Shown piece by piece: positions 45,739 to 53,900 of a DNA stretch of 56,482 nucleotides. Source of the DNA: Porticoccaceae bacterium. GTDB taxonomy: Bacteria; Pseudomonadota; Gammaproteobacteria; Pseudomonadales; Porticoccaceae. The DNA lies in contig JAQWIR010000035.1 in the NCBI GenBank assembly GCA_029248755.1, positions 1-56,482 on the forward strand, given 5' to 3'. How positions within the stretch are numbered: the stretch's first letter is position 1; every line of letters starts with the position of its first letter. The notes under the pieces were generated by a model that did not search any database, was not told the origin of the DNA, and saw nothing but the letters and a program-made list of their open reading frames with translations. The position numbers and the translations under genes are program-made.

Positions 45739-47325
45739 ATGGATGAAGAACCAGAAATCATAACCGATGTCACCGAAATTTTAGGGATTAAACTCTCGCA
45801 AAATATCGCCTTGACCACCTATATCAAGAAACATCGAGATTTACATGCACTGGTATCAGCCTCGGGTGATATTTATTTTGTAAAAGATATAAAGCGACCA
45901 CGCATGCTCAACCAACTAGTGCGCATGGTGATTAAATCTACCGGATGGTCGCCCAAGGTAAGGCAAATAACCGAAGCCGTCTACCAATCATTTAAAGGCT
46001 CAATAACCACAAAAGCTGCCGATGAAACCTGGTCCCCCGTCACACCCAATATGGGTGTAGAAGAACTTATAGTAAGAGCCATTAGCCAAGGCGTATCCGA
46101 TATTCACCTGCATGTTTGGCAAGAAAGCTTTATCGAAGGCGGTAGTTTAACCAGCGACTCACAAAAAAATGCAGCCTCCTCATGGATTAGGTTTCGCAAA
46201 CATCAAATACTGATTTCAGCCGCCCGAATTAGCTATGAGGGCGCCTATAATATTTACCGAGCCGCCTTTACCGGTGAGCTTTATGGCAGTACCAATATTG
46301 ATGATCGCAAAGGCAATGATGCCTCCTTTCAATATAAACACAAGGGACAAAGCTATCTAGTCAGGCTGGCTTCACTGCCCGAAGCGCGCGGCACATCAAT
46401 GACCTTTAGAATCCGTAATGCCCATGATCGTATTGAATTAAGTGACTGTGGCTATTCCGATAAACAACTACAAATAATCAGCGGTTTTACTGCCAAAAAT
46501 TCAGGATTACTGGTAATTGGTGGGCCGACAAACTCCGGTAAATCAACCACCCTGACCGCCCTGCTAGCCGATATGTCCGATCGCGCAATTTTATCCTACG
46601 AAGACCCGGTAGAAGTATTGCTACCCAATGTAACTCATATACAGATGCGCCGAGATGGCCCCGATGCCGAACAGGGTATTCGCGAATTAATGATACAAAC
46701 CATGCGCATGGACCCCGATGTAATCAATTCCGGGGAGCTACGCGATGAACTTATGATGTCATTTACCAAAGAAAAGGCCACCGAAGGAAAATTAACCACC
46801 GGTACCATTCATTGTGGCCGAGTGATTATGTGCCTTAATCGGCTACTACAGCTAGGTATGACCGTAGAAGAAATGTCAGCCCCAGATACTATATTGGGTA
46901 TAGTGGCGCAAAAATTAATCCCCGTAACCTGTCAACATTGTGCCCTATCAGAACACCCACAACCCGAAATCCACCAGCACTACAAAGCTCATATAGGGGG
47001 CGACATAAAGTATCGCAACCATAAAGGCTGCAACCAGTGCGACAACACCGGTATTGCAGGGCAAATGGTAGTCTCTGAGGTATTAGCCATTAACCAGGCC
47101 ATACGAGACCTAATTATGCAAAAAAATTGGGGTGGTATTGTCGATTATTACTGGGATAACGATATAGACACCCTACATATAGATGCCTATAAAAAAGTAA
47201 TCACAGGGATTTTAGATCCGCAAATTGTTGAACGGGGAATTGATCGCTTTGATAGCGATAATCTTCGGCATTTTTGGCGCACAGAGTCAAAAGCTACCTC
47301 AGCAAAAACATTTAGCATGGTATAG
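45739..47325 (+). CDS. pilQ: Type IVb pilus extension ATPase, PilQ/GspE family
   Basis: This 528-residue hexameric ATPase drives pilus assembly at the inner membrane. Walker A is GGPTNSGKSTTLTALLADM (about 258-276). The Asp-box is SYEDPVEVLLPNVTHIQM. Walker B is slightly unusual: DPDVINSGELRD keeps the key GE-RD, but VINS replaces the more common VIMI. The His-box TGTIHCG is present. A zinc-type pair set CQHC...CNQC follows, as in many GspE/PilB proteins. No second (retraction) ATPase is in the operon, as is usual for type IVb pili. Four bases separate it from both neighbours. Confidence 0.9.
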   Translation: MDEEPEIITDVTEILGIKLSQNIALTTYIKKHRDLHALVSASGDIYFVKDIKRPRMLNQLVRMVIKSTGWSPKVRQITEAVYQSFKGSITTKAADETWSPVTPNMGVEELIVRAISQGVSDIHLHVWQESFIEGGSLTSDSQKNAASSWIRFRKHQILISAARISYEGAYNIYRAAFTGELYGSTNIDDRKGNDASFQYKHKGQSYLVRLASLPEARGTSMTFRIRNAHDRIELSDCGYSDKQLQIISGFTAKNSGLLVIGGPTNSGKSTTLTALLADMSDRAILSYEDPVEVLLPNVTHIQMRRDGPDAEQGIRELMIQTMRMDPDVINSGELRDELMMSFTKEKATEGKLTTGTIHCGRVIMCLNRLLQLGMTVEEMSAPDTILGIVAQKLIPVTCQHCALSEHPQPEIHQHYKAHIGGDIKYRNHKGCNQCDNTGIAGQMVVSEVLAINQAIRDLIMQKNWGGIVDYYWDNDIDTLHIDAYKKVITGILDPQIVERGIDRFDSDNLRHFWRTESKATSAKTFSMV

Positions 47326-47329
47326 ATAA

Positions 47330-48370
47330 ATGATAGACAAAATAAAAAAATCATTTATAAATATCTACAGAAAATTCTATCGCAAAGTGATGTTTGATGA
47401 TCACGATCGCAAAGAATTTTTAGAGATATTGCTGATTCAATTGGAAATGAACCTGCCCTTAGCGCAAATACTACAAAATATAGGACGCACCGGCAGTACA
47501 CCGCAAATTAAAGCCCTAGCTAAGCAATCATTACACGACCTAACCACCTATAACGATTGCTCTAAGGGCTGGGAACAATATTATCCACCCAGTGATACCC
47601 TAGTATTACGCAATGCCTTTAAACAAGACAATATTCAGTCTGGCATAAAACTAGTAATGCATGGCAAACAGGAATCTGTCACATTTTTTAATGCCGTTAT
47701 TAAAAGCAATAACCAATATTTTATTTTTGTCATTGGTCTTTTGGCTATGCTCTATATCCTTAGTATGGAACGCGCCACATTAGAATCATTTAATACAGAT
47801 ATGTTGCTATTTAGATACTTTGAATGGTTTGCCAAATGGAGTATGCCCATAATATTTTTCTATATTCTTTTATTAATAGTCTATTATTTTAATAGAGGTC
47901 TACTACGCGGCACACCTAGGAACTACGCCTATAAATTAGGGTTTTATTTAGCCTATGACCGTTTAGTAGCTTACCAGTTTTGTGTTATTGCCAGAGATGG
48001 CCTTAAAAATGGTATGAATATGGCAGATATTATACTTTTATGCGAAGGGGTATTTACCGAGCGGCGACAAGCCTATGGGCTATTTTTAGTGCGCCAACGG
48101 CTAACCGACGGCTTTGCCATAGCCACAGCCCTCAGAAATGCGCTATTTGAACCCATGTTTAGTGATTACCTACTCTCCCTAGCCCCCAGCGAAGGCAGAG
48201 CACAGTTAACAGAGGCCTTTGATCGAGTCGCCAAAATACTTAATACTCGGGTTGAACAACAGTTTCGTCAAATCGGCTACTATCTAATGTCAGTATTGAT
48301 GTTAATAGCAGGCGCTCTATTTTACCCCATTCTAGAACTAATGACCGGAGCAGCCCTTCCGGCCTCATAG
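47330..48370 (+). CDS. pilR: Type IVb pilus inner-membrane platform protein, PilR/TcpE (GspF family)
   Basis: This 346-residue polytopic protein has two cytoplasmic helical repeats (about 20-120 and 195-310) separated by hydrophobic segments (YFIFVIGLLAMLYILSM, WSMPIIFFYILLLIVYYF) and ends with a third (YYLMSVLMLIAGALFYPILE). This is the usual GspF/TcpE arrangement; it contacts the ATPase and pilin subunits. The start has little ribosome-binding signal, so it probably depends on translation of the preceding gene. It is followed by 48 bases and a strong AGGAG before the first pilin. Confidence 0.85.
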   Translation: MIDKIKKSFINIYRKFYRKVMFDDHDRKEFLEILLIQLEMNLPLAQILQNIGRTGSTPQIKALAKQSLHDLTTYNDCSKGWEQYYPPSDTLVLRNAFKQDNIQSGIKLVMHGKQESVTFFNAVIKSNNQYFIFVIGLLAMLYILSMERATLESFNTDMLLFRYFEWFAKWSMPIIFFYILLLIVYYFNRGLLRGTPRNYAYKLGFYLAYDRLVAYQFCVIARDGLKNGMNMADIILLCEGVFTERRQAYGLFLVRQRLTDGFAIATALRNALFEPMFSDYLLSLAPSEGRAQLTEAFDRVAKILNTRVEQQFRQIGYYLMSVLMLIAGALFYPILELMTGAALPAS

Positions 48371-48418
48371 TTTTGAATAACTTTTATGGAAGAAATTAAA
48401 CTACAGGAGTAACAAAAA

Positions 48419-48931
48419 ATGAAAAATCGAACTCAGTATCGAACAGAAACAACATTAAACACAATAGAAAAAACTTGCAATAACGCACCCTATATACCAT
48501 GTAAAAAGCGCGGTAATACACTAGTGCCTGTTATTATTGCGTTAGCCATCTCAGCCTTAGCAACTATTGCTTTTTTAACCCAAGGGGCTAATTTGGCAAT
48601 GGATAATAAAGTTGTAGTGGCGCAGAATGAACTTGCTAGAATAATCAGTGATTGGGATGTGGCAAAAGCAGCTGCTAATAATGATCCTACCGGCATTCCT
48701 GCTGGTTTTATTACGGGTAATAATTCTACATATAATCTTGCTATGGCTTATACCGTAGCACAAGCACCTGCGACCAGCGGTGGTGCCCCCACTAATGCAA
48801 CTATTACATACCAGACTGAAAGCGCTGAGGCCTGTAACGCCTTATCTATAAAGATTCCATCGGCATGGGCTGTCATATCAGGCGCCCCAAACTGTAATAA
48901 TACTGCAACTTTAACCGTAACATTACAGTAA
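48419..48931 (+). CDS. Type IV pilin-like protein 1 (probable major pilin)
   Basis: This 170-residue prepilin-like protein has a long, basic leader ending KKRG (Gly at 32), then hydrophobic TLVPVIIALAISALATIAFL. A type III (prepilin) cleavage after Gly is predicted. Position +5 is Pro, not the usual Glu. The C-terminal half is Ala/Thr/Asn-rich with two Cys pairs that could form a C-terminal disulphide loop (ACNAL...NCNN). It has the strongest ribosome-binding site of the operon (AGGAG), consistent with a major subunit. A 423-base gap follows, so it may be transcribed more strongly than the rest. Confidence 0.75.
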   Translation: MKNRTQYRTETTLNTIEKTCNNAPYIPCKKRGNTLVPVIIALAISALATIAFLTQGANLAMDNKVVVAQNELARIISDWDVAKAAANNDPTGIPAGFITGNNSTYNLAMAYTVAQAPATSGGAPTNATITYQTESAEACNALSIKIPSAWAVISGAPNCNNTATLTVTLQ

Positions 48932-49354
48932 GTAGTAGATTTGCTAAAAAAATTACTGGTATATAACTACTTAGGGTTAAAAGCCACCAAGCAATAACCT
49001 TCGGGTTAACGCCTGGTGGGGAGTGTTGGCTGTGTATTAAGAATTCGATAGGTGCTACAAGCAGTAACCAAATTGCCCTCGGTAATTTATAGCTTGAAGC
49101 AACCCTCTGGCGCTTATAAATGCTCTTATTAAGAAGCCGAATTTTGGTTGACTTTAATAAACCCAGAATAAATAACAAATACTCCTTATTCTGGGTCTAT
49201 ACTCTAATTATGGGAAATGACTAAAGGTTTATTACAAGGATTAGTTAATAGCTCGTTTCCCTAGATTATTTTTTGGGATAAAAAAGTTGTAAGCCAAAGC
49301 ATTAATCTTAGAAGCATACAGCTAACGGTTGATAGTAAAAAGGAGCACTGGTTA
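48932..49354. other. 423-base gap between pilin genes with two hairpins
   Basis: No coding sequence is supported. A nested hairpin (48984-49019) has outer arms CCACCAAGC/GCCTGGTGG and an inner AACC-TTCG-GGTT stem-loop. A perfect 11-bp inverted repeat ACCCAGAATAA/TTATTCTGGGT spans 49161-49196. Neither has a T run, so they may stabilise the upstream pilin mRNA or act as processing sites rather than terminate. A promoter for the second pilin gene may also lie here. Confidence 0.55.
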
Positions 49355-49840
49355 ATGAATAACCAGAAACCCAATAGCAGGATGCATTATGGGCTAAAAA
49401 AAGTTGCCTCAACATGTCGCGGCACCACTCTTGCACCCCTTGTAATTTCCCTTGCCATAGCTGCTTTGGCAGGCATTGCCTTTTTAAATCAAGGGGCAGC
49501 ATTGGGTGAAAGAAAAAATTTAATAAAGGCTCCTGATGAGGTTTTTGGATATATACAAGAATGGGTAAATCTCAGAAAACAAAAAGGCTCAACTCCTATA
49601 AACCCAGCGGAACTATCATTTCATGGTAAGCAAAATGTATTTGGTAGATATGTAAATTACATGCACATCACTTCGACAACTTCTACCAAAGCATTTGATT
49701 ACCCAACTCAATCACCTGCACAATGTGATGCACTAAAACCAATATTCCAAAAATACAAAATCATTCAAGAAGCTAAATGTGGTGATTTTGCTTGTGGCTG
49801 CGGTAATAGAGTTCTACATATTGAACTAAGATATAACTAA
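49355..49840 (+). CDS. Type IV pilin-like protein 2
   Basis: This 161-residue prepilin-like protein has a leader ending CRG (Gly at 23), then TTLAPLVISLAIAALAGIAF. It shares with pilin 1 the N-terminal sequence pattern, Pro at +5 and the motif AFL-N/T-QGA. The C-terminal region has five Cys, including a cluster (KCGDFACGCGN), more than usual for a major pilin, so it may be a minor or tip-proximal subunit. It has a strong ribosome-binding site (AAGGAG). It is preceded by the long hairpin-containing gap and followed by a simple-sequence repeat tract. Confidence 0.7.
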   Translation: MNNQKPNSRMHYGLKKVASTCRGTTLAPLVISLAIAALAGIAFLNQGAALGERKNLIKAPDEVFGYIQEWVNLRKQKGSTPINPAELSFHGKQNVFGRYVNYMHITSTTSTKAFDYPTQSPAQCDALKPIFQKYKIIQEAKCGDFACGCGNRVLHIELRYN

Positions 49841-49884
49841 GATAAATTAAATGCTATTTGTTCGCATGAATCAAAGGAGCAAAA

Positions 49885-49914
49885 AAGGAAGCAAGGAAGG
49901 AAGCAAGGAAGGAA
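49885..49914 (+). repeat. Simple AAGGAAG repeat tract overlapping the ribosome-binding region of the next gene
   Basis: Two perfect tandem 12-bp units GCAAGGAAGGAA (49891-49902, 49903-49914) and part of a third precede the ATG at 49925 by 10 bases. Each unit contains two Shine-Dalgarno-like AAGGAAG motifs. Confidence 0.85.
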
Positions 49915-49924
49915 GAAAATATAT

Positions 49925-51076
49925 ATGCAGACAATTATAGATAAAACACCAATAAAGCCTCGGCGTTTATTTATATCAGGGCAAAAAGGCATTAGCCTTA
50001 TTCCCGCGCTTATAACTATCTGTATTTTTACCCTTTTAACCACACAGGTAATCGTTCCAAATCAGATACGCAACGCTAATGATGTATTAATTAGTAGCCT
50101 AGTGAACAGTGCGGAAAAAATCGAACAGGCCAGCCTTGCATTCTATGCAAATAACGGTGCTTGGCCAACCTCAATTGAGACTGATTTGATACCAGACTAC
50201 TTACCAGCTTTTACGACATTAACCGATACTGGTTTTAGTTGGACACTGGTTGAGATTTATACTAATAAAGGAAACGGTACTAAAACCTATAATCCGAAAG
50301 CTAAATGGTCTACTCCTCCGAGTTTTGCGGATCCTGTTACTGGTGAAATGTGTTATTACATACATGGTTGCACATATTCAATGACTTTAATTTTAGAAAC
50401 GGGCGATCGCAAACTAGCTGAATCACTAATTAATAAAATCGGTGGGCATGTTATTCTCTCTGGTACTACGCCAGATGGGTATTCTATTTCGACTGGCTCC
50501 CAAAATTGGGACGTTGTTGAAATTCCACTTATAGCTCCAGCCACTAACGCTATTGATAGTTTAAGAATAGTTAATGACATCACAATAGGCGGCAATATTG
50601 TTTTAACTGGTCAGGTTATGGCACAGGATGGTGCAACCGTATTATTTGATGCTTCTGCCACCCCGACAGCTTCAGCTACCTCTGAAACCGGTCATTACCA
50701 TTCATCAAAACGCTTTAAACATAATATCCAGCCCCTAGATAGGCCCGCAGAAAGCATTTATCAACTTAAGCCGGTAAGTTTTGATTATGTACCGCAGTAC
50801 CAGCAATATAAAACCAATAACGCCGCGAAAACAGAAATAGGCCTTATCGCTGAGCAAGTATTGCCTCTAGCGCCTGAACTAACCTTAATTAAAGACGACA
50901 AGGTTATTGGCGTGGACTATCAAAAACTAAGTATTTTGGTATTAAAAGCCGTTCAAGAACTAAAAACAGAGGTCATCGCGCTTCAGCAAGGCAACCAACA
51001 ATTACAAAAACAGATAGAAGCACTTGATAAATCTCGCATTAATCAGATATCTAGTCAAAAAGATTTAGTAAAATGA
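49925..51076 (+). CDS. Pilin-like protein fused to a phage-tail-spike S74 intramolecular chaperone domain
   Basis: This 383-residue protein starts like a pilin: leader ending QKG (Gly at 22), then SLIPALITICIFTLLTTQ, and a typical pilin helix-to-head transition (LAFYANNGAWPTS, about 71-83). A beta-rich middle (about 140-250) is followed by a peptidase S74/intramolecular chaperone domain (about 258-365): HSSKRFKHNIQPLDRP with candidate Ser260/Lys265 dyad, then IGLIAEQVLPLAPELTLI and DYQKLSILVLKAVQEL. In phage tail spikes and some adhesins S74 domains trimerise the fibre and then cut themselves off. A C-terminal coiled coil ends the protein. In the R64 type IVb pilus the corresponding PilV carries the tip adhesin, so this is probably the PilV-position subunit. 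Confidence 0.8.
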   Translation: MQTIIDKTPIKPRRLFISGQKGISLIPALITICIFTLLTTQVIVPNQIRNANDVLISSLVNSAEKIEQASLAFYANNGAWPTSIETDLIPDYLPAFTTLTDTGFSWTLVEIYTNKGNGTKTYNPKAKWSTPPSFADPVTGEMCYYIHGCTYSMTLILETGDRKLAESLINKIGGHVILSGTTPDGYSISTGSQNWDVVEIPLIAPATNAIDSLRIVNDITIGGNIVLTGQVMAQDGATVLFDASATPTASATSETGHYHSSKRFKHNIQPLDRPAESIYQLKPVSFDYVPQYQQYKTNNAAKTEIGLIAEQVLPLAPELTLIKDDKVIGVDYQKLSILVLKAVQELKTEVIALQQGNQQLQKQIEALDKSRINQISSQKDLVK

Positions 51077-51086
51077 GCCCAACACT

Positions 51087-53687
51087 ATGAATCTGATACC
51101 TACCATTATAAGCATTAGCTTGGCCGCATCAGTCAGTTTTTTTTATTTACAGGATCAAAAGGACGAACCCAAAACCATTAATTACCGCGCCGCCCTATCC
51201 GAGTTTGAGCAATCAGCATTAACCTTTGCAGCCAATAACAAGCTGGATGCTAACAGTGCTAAACCCGCTAGTTACTGCAATAATATGTCAGATGATTTCG
51301 CCAAACGATTACCGCCTGGTACAGGTTGGAGCGCAGAGATTAAAGGGCTTGACTGTGATACCGCAGTGCTGGGTATTACTGCTAGTACAGATGAGGACTT
51401 TCAAACCTTACTTAGCGCGGCAACGGCTTCAGGACGGAGTCAAGATGCTGAAATTGACTCTACACTAAGAAACATTAAATGGAGTCAGCGTTTATATTCA
51501 AGAACAGCTTCAGATTTAGGGTTTAAAGCCAAATTGAAAAACAATAGCATCAGCGCTTGTACCACAGAATGTGGTGTCCCTGCCGCTTCAACAACAAGCT
51601 CAAGCGCGACTGCCACGAAATCTTCATCAAATCAGTCTGGACAAAACCAACCTACTTGGATAAATGAATCAAATTGCGAAGGTCAATGTGGCATTGGGCA
51701 AAAAAAACGTGAATGCAATATCACCAAATGTACGGATGGCGACCAAACCTTTGCTAAAGGTGAGCTTCAAACCCTTGAGTGTGAGACCAATAAGCAATGT
51801 GGTACTTGGTCAGAGCAGCCCTGCAATAAGCTTTGCTTGGTTGATGGCGAGCCTGACCCAACAAAATCGTATAAATGCGAAACCCAAAACAGCAATGGAA
51901 TTTGTAAAAAGAATGGGCGTTATTTTAAACCAGGTATTCATAAATCTGGAATAGCCTGTGGCATTAAAGCCTGTGGCAAGGTGGAAGTTTCGGTATGCCC
52001 CAAAAGCTGTCGTAAAGTTGGTGAAAAGGCATTACAAACAACCTATTCATGTGGCCAGTCAGATTCGGGTTATTGTAAATATGAGGGCAAATTTTATGGA
52101 TCTGGTATCTTTAAAGAAACCAACTGCAATTATCCACTTTGTGGCAATTGGGATTGGGCAACTAGCATCAAAAAATGTGTGTATAACAACAACCAGCCAG
52201 CTGTAAGTGGTATATGTAGAGGGGATAATGGCTGTAGACACCCACAAACTGATGTATTCTTTCCAAGGGGATCCACCGCTACCAAAACTTTAAATCTGCC
52301 ACAATGTGGTAGTTGGTCAGAAGAACCCTGTCCAAATACCTGCCTAAAGATGGGGGAGTCTGACCCTAAAAAATCATTTAAATGTGAAACCCAGAGCAAT
52401 AATAGATATTGTGAAAAGGGTGGCATTTACTATAAAAAAGGCATTCATGAATCGGCAATAGCCTGCGGTATTAAAGCCTGTGGCAATTGGGATTGGGGAA
52501 CTAGCACCAAAGAATGTGTGTATAACAACAACCAGCCAACTGTAAATGGTATATGTACAGGTGATAATGGCTGTAGACACCCACAAACTGATGTATTCTT
52601 TCCAAGGGGATCCACCGCTACCAAAACTTTAAATCTGCCACAATGTGGTAAATGGGGTCCGAGTAATAAGAATGAGTCATGCAGTATCTGCTTACTTGAA
52701 GGCGAAAAAGACAATAAATTTGGTAGGGAATGTAAAGGCGAAGTTTGCGAAGAGCTTGGGGTATATTATAAAAAAGGTTGGCAATGGAAACCTTGTGGAA
52801 CAAAAAAATGTAGTGAACGAGATGATATTACATGGACATCCTGTAAACATGTGGTAGAAGGACCAGGGCTTCCAGAGCCGGATTGCAGAGTAGAAAAGCA
52901 AGGAACACAACAAACATTATGTACAGGGCAAAATTGCCTTCTTAAGCCTAAATCGCGAACCTGTATCCTCGAAAGTTGCAGCATGTCTTTAAAAATTGTG
53001 CATGGTTCTATATACAATCATGTAAAACACCCCGAAAAAAGAAAGCGTGTAACCGTATACATTACCGGCGAAAATGAAGCACCAGATGTTCACAACTGTG
53101 CTATTCGCACAGGACCCACGCCATATTATTTGTACATTGAAACGACTTTTAATGGAGCGGTATATGGCGCTGATGGCAAAGGTGGAAAAGGCGTTCGGCC
53201 ATACTTTGACCCAGATGAAGAAGGAAAATTAAAATATAGCCAAAAAAGTTCTATGAATGGTGAAGATGGAGGCCCTGCAATCTGTGTTGAAGGTGGAAAT
53301 CTTAAAAAAGTTGGACCTTACATATCGGGCGGCGGTGGCGGTGGCGGTGCCGGTGGCGGAGCTTGTCTTAGGACATGGAGTTTGTTTTCTGGATATAGCT
53401 ACGAATGCCTTGAAGGCGGTGACGGCAGTGACGGCAATAAATTCATGGATTACGAAGGAAAAAAAGGCATCCCTTTTAATGAAAATTTCTCTTCAGGAAA
53501 AGGAGGCAAATCAGGTGGTGCTTATTGGGGTATAGAACCAGAGGGGGGGGAAAGAGCAAAAGAATACTCATCAATTTGGAGTCCTTTAACAAAAACTTAT
53601 TCCGGCGACCCCGGCTTACCGGGAAAAAACGGACCTAAATGCCTAATTCCTAATTTTGTTAATGAATATACTATTGAAGGCTGTTGA
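51087..53687 (+). CDS. Large Cys-rich and Gly-rich pilus-associated surface protein (putative tip adhesin)
   Basis: The product is 866 residues. The N-terminus NLIPTIISISLAASVSFFYL resembles the hydrophobic segment of the preceding pilins but has no upstream prepilin leader. A pilin-like region (to about 160) leads to a Ser/Thr linker (about 170-190). Then about 190-640 is a chain of Cys-rich repeats: module A (CGTWSEQPCNKLC and relatives) alternates with module B (CGNWDWGTSTKECVYNNN). The C-terminal 200 residues contain glycine clusters (SGGGGGGGAGGGAC, GGDGSDGN, GKGGKSGG) like the polyglycine-rich receptor-binding tips of T-even phage gp38-type adhesins. It is the last pilus gene and has only a weak ribosome-binding site. 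Function as an adhesin is inferred from context. Confidence 0.65.
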   Translation: MNLIPTIISISLAASVSFFYLQDQKDEPKTINYRAALSEFEQSALTFAANNKLDANSAKPASYCNNMSDDFAKRLPPGTGWSAEIKGLDCDTAVLGITASTDEDFQTLLSAATASGRSQDAEIDSTLRNIKWSQRLYSRTASDLGFKAKLKNNSISACTTECGVPAASTTSSSATATKSSSNQSGQNQPTWINESNCEGQCGIGQKKRECNITKCTDGDQTFAKGELQTLECETNKQCGTWSEQPCNKLCLVDGEPDPTKSYKCETQNSNGICKKNGRYFKPGIHKSGIACGIKACGKVEVSVCPKSCRKVGEKALQTTYSCGQSDSGYCKYEGKFYGSGIFKETNCNYPLCGNWDWATSIKKCVYNNNQPAVSGICRGDNGCRHPQTDVFFPRGSTATKTLNLPQCGSWSEEPCPNTCLKMGESDPKKSFKCETQSNNRYCEKGGIYYKKGIHESAIACGIKACGNWDWGTSTKECVYNNNQPTVNGICTGDNGCRHPQTDVFFPRGSTATKTLNLPQCGKWGPSNKNESCSICLLEGEKDNKFGRECKGEVCEELGVYYKKGWQWKPCGTKKCSERDDITWTSCKHVVEGPGLPEPDCRVEKQGTQQTLCTGQNCLLKPKSRTCILESCSMSLKIVHGSIYNHVKHPEKRKRVTVYITGENEAPDVHNCAIRTGPTPYYLYIETTFNGAVYGADGKGGKGVRPYFDPDEEGKLKYSQKSSMNGEDGGPAICVEGGNLKKVGPYISGGGGGGGAGGGACLRTWSLFSGYSYECLEGGDGSDGNKFMDYEGKKGIPFNENFSSGKGGKSGGAYWGIEPEGGERAKEYSSIWSPLTKTYSGDPGLPGKNGPKCLIPNFVNEYTIEGC
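52141..52311 (+). repeat. 171-bp direct repeat within the adhesin gene, copy 1
   Basis: This segment encodes module B (CGNWDW...QCG). It is nearly identical at nucleotide level to 52480-52650. The offset of 339 bases equals 113 codons, so the repeat is in frame. Confidence 0.92.
52480..52650 (+). repeat. 171-bp direct repeat within the adhesin gene, copy 2
   Basis: This is the second copy of 52141-52311, with only scattered substitutions. The module A repeat around it is also duplicated but more diverged. Recombination between copies would add or remove exactly 113 residues. Confidence 0.92.
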
Positions 53688-53900
53688 TAAGACTAGCGCA
53701 GTTGACGCTTAAAGTAAGTTCTTGTAACTTTGTTCATACTAAAAATAATATTAAGATCTCCCAAATCAAAGAGCATATGAACAAACATGTATTGTAATTT
53801 TTAAACGCTTAGAGCTTACCACTACAGACCTAAAAATTATTTAAGCTCGTAACTAAAATCATATATGATTGGGTAAAGCTACGTTTTAAATAAAGACCTT

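Noticed and set aside
45739-47325. Inactive pilus ATPase because Walker B reads VINSGELRD
   Set aside because: Walker A, the Asp-box, GE-RD and His-box residues are all kept; the change affects only flanking hydrophobic positions.
48984-49019. GTTAACGCC near the hairpin, considered as an integron attC core
   Set aside because: No matching second core site, no integrase gene and no cassette array are visible.
49925-53687. Shufflon at the PilV-position gene, as in plasmid R64
   Set aside because: No recombinase gene, no inverted 19-bp-type repeats and no alternative C-terminal segments were seen; the internal repeats are direct.
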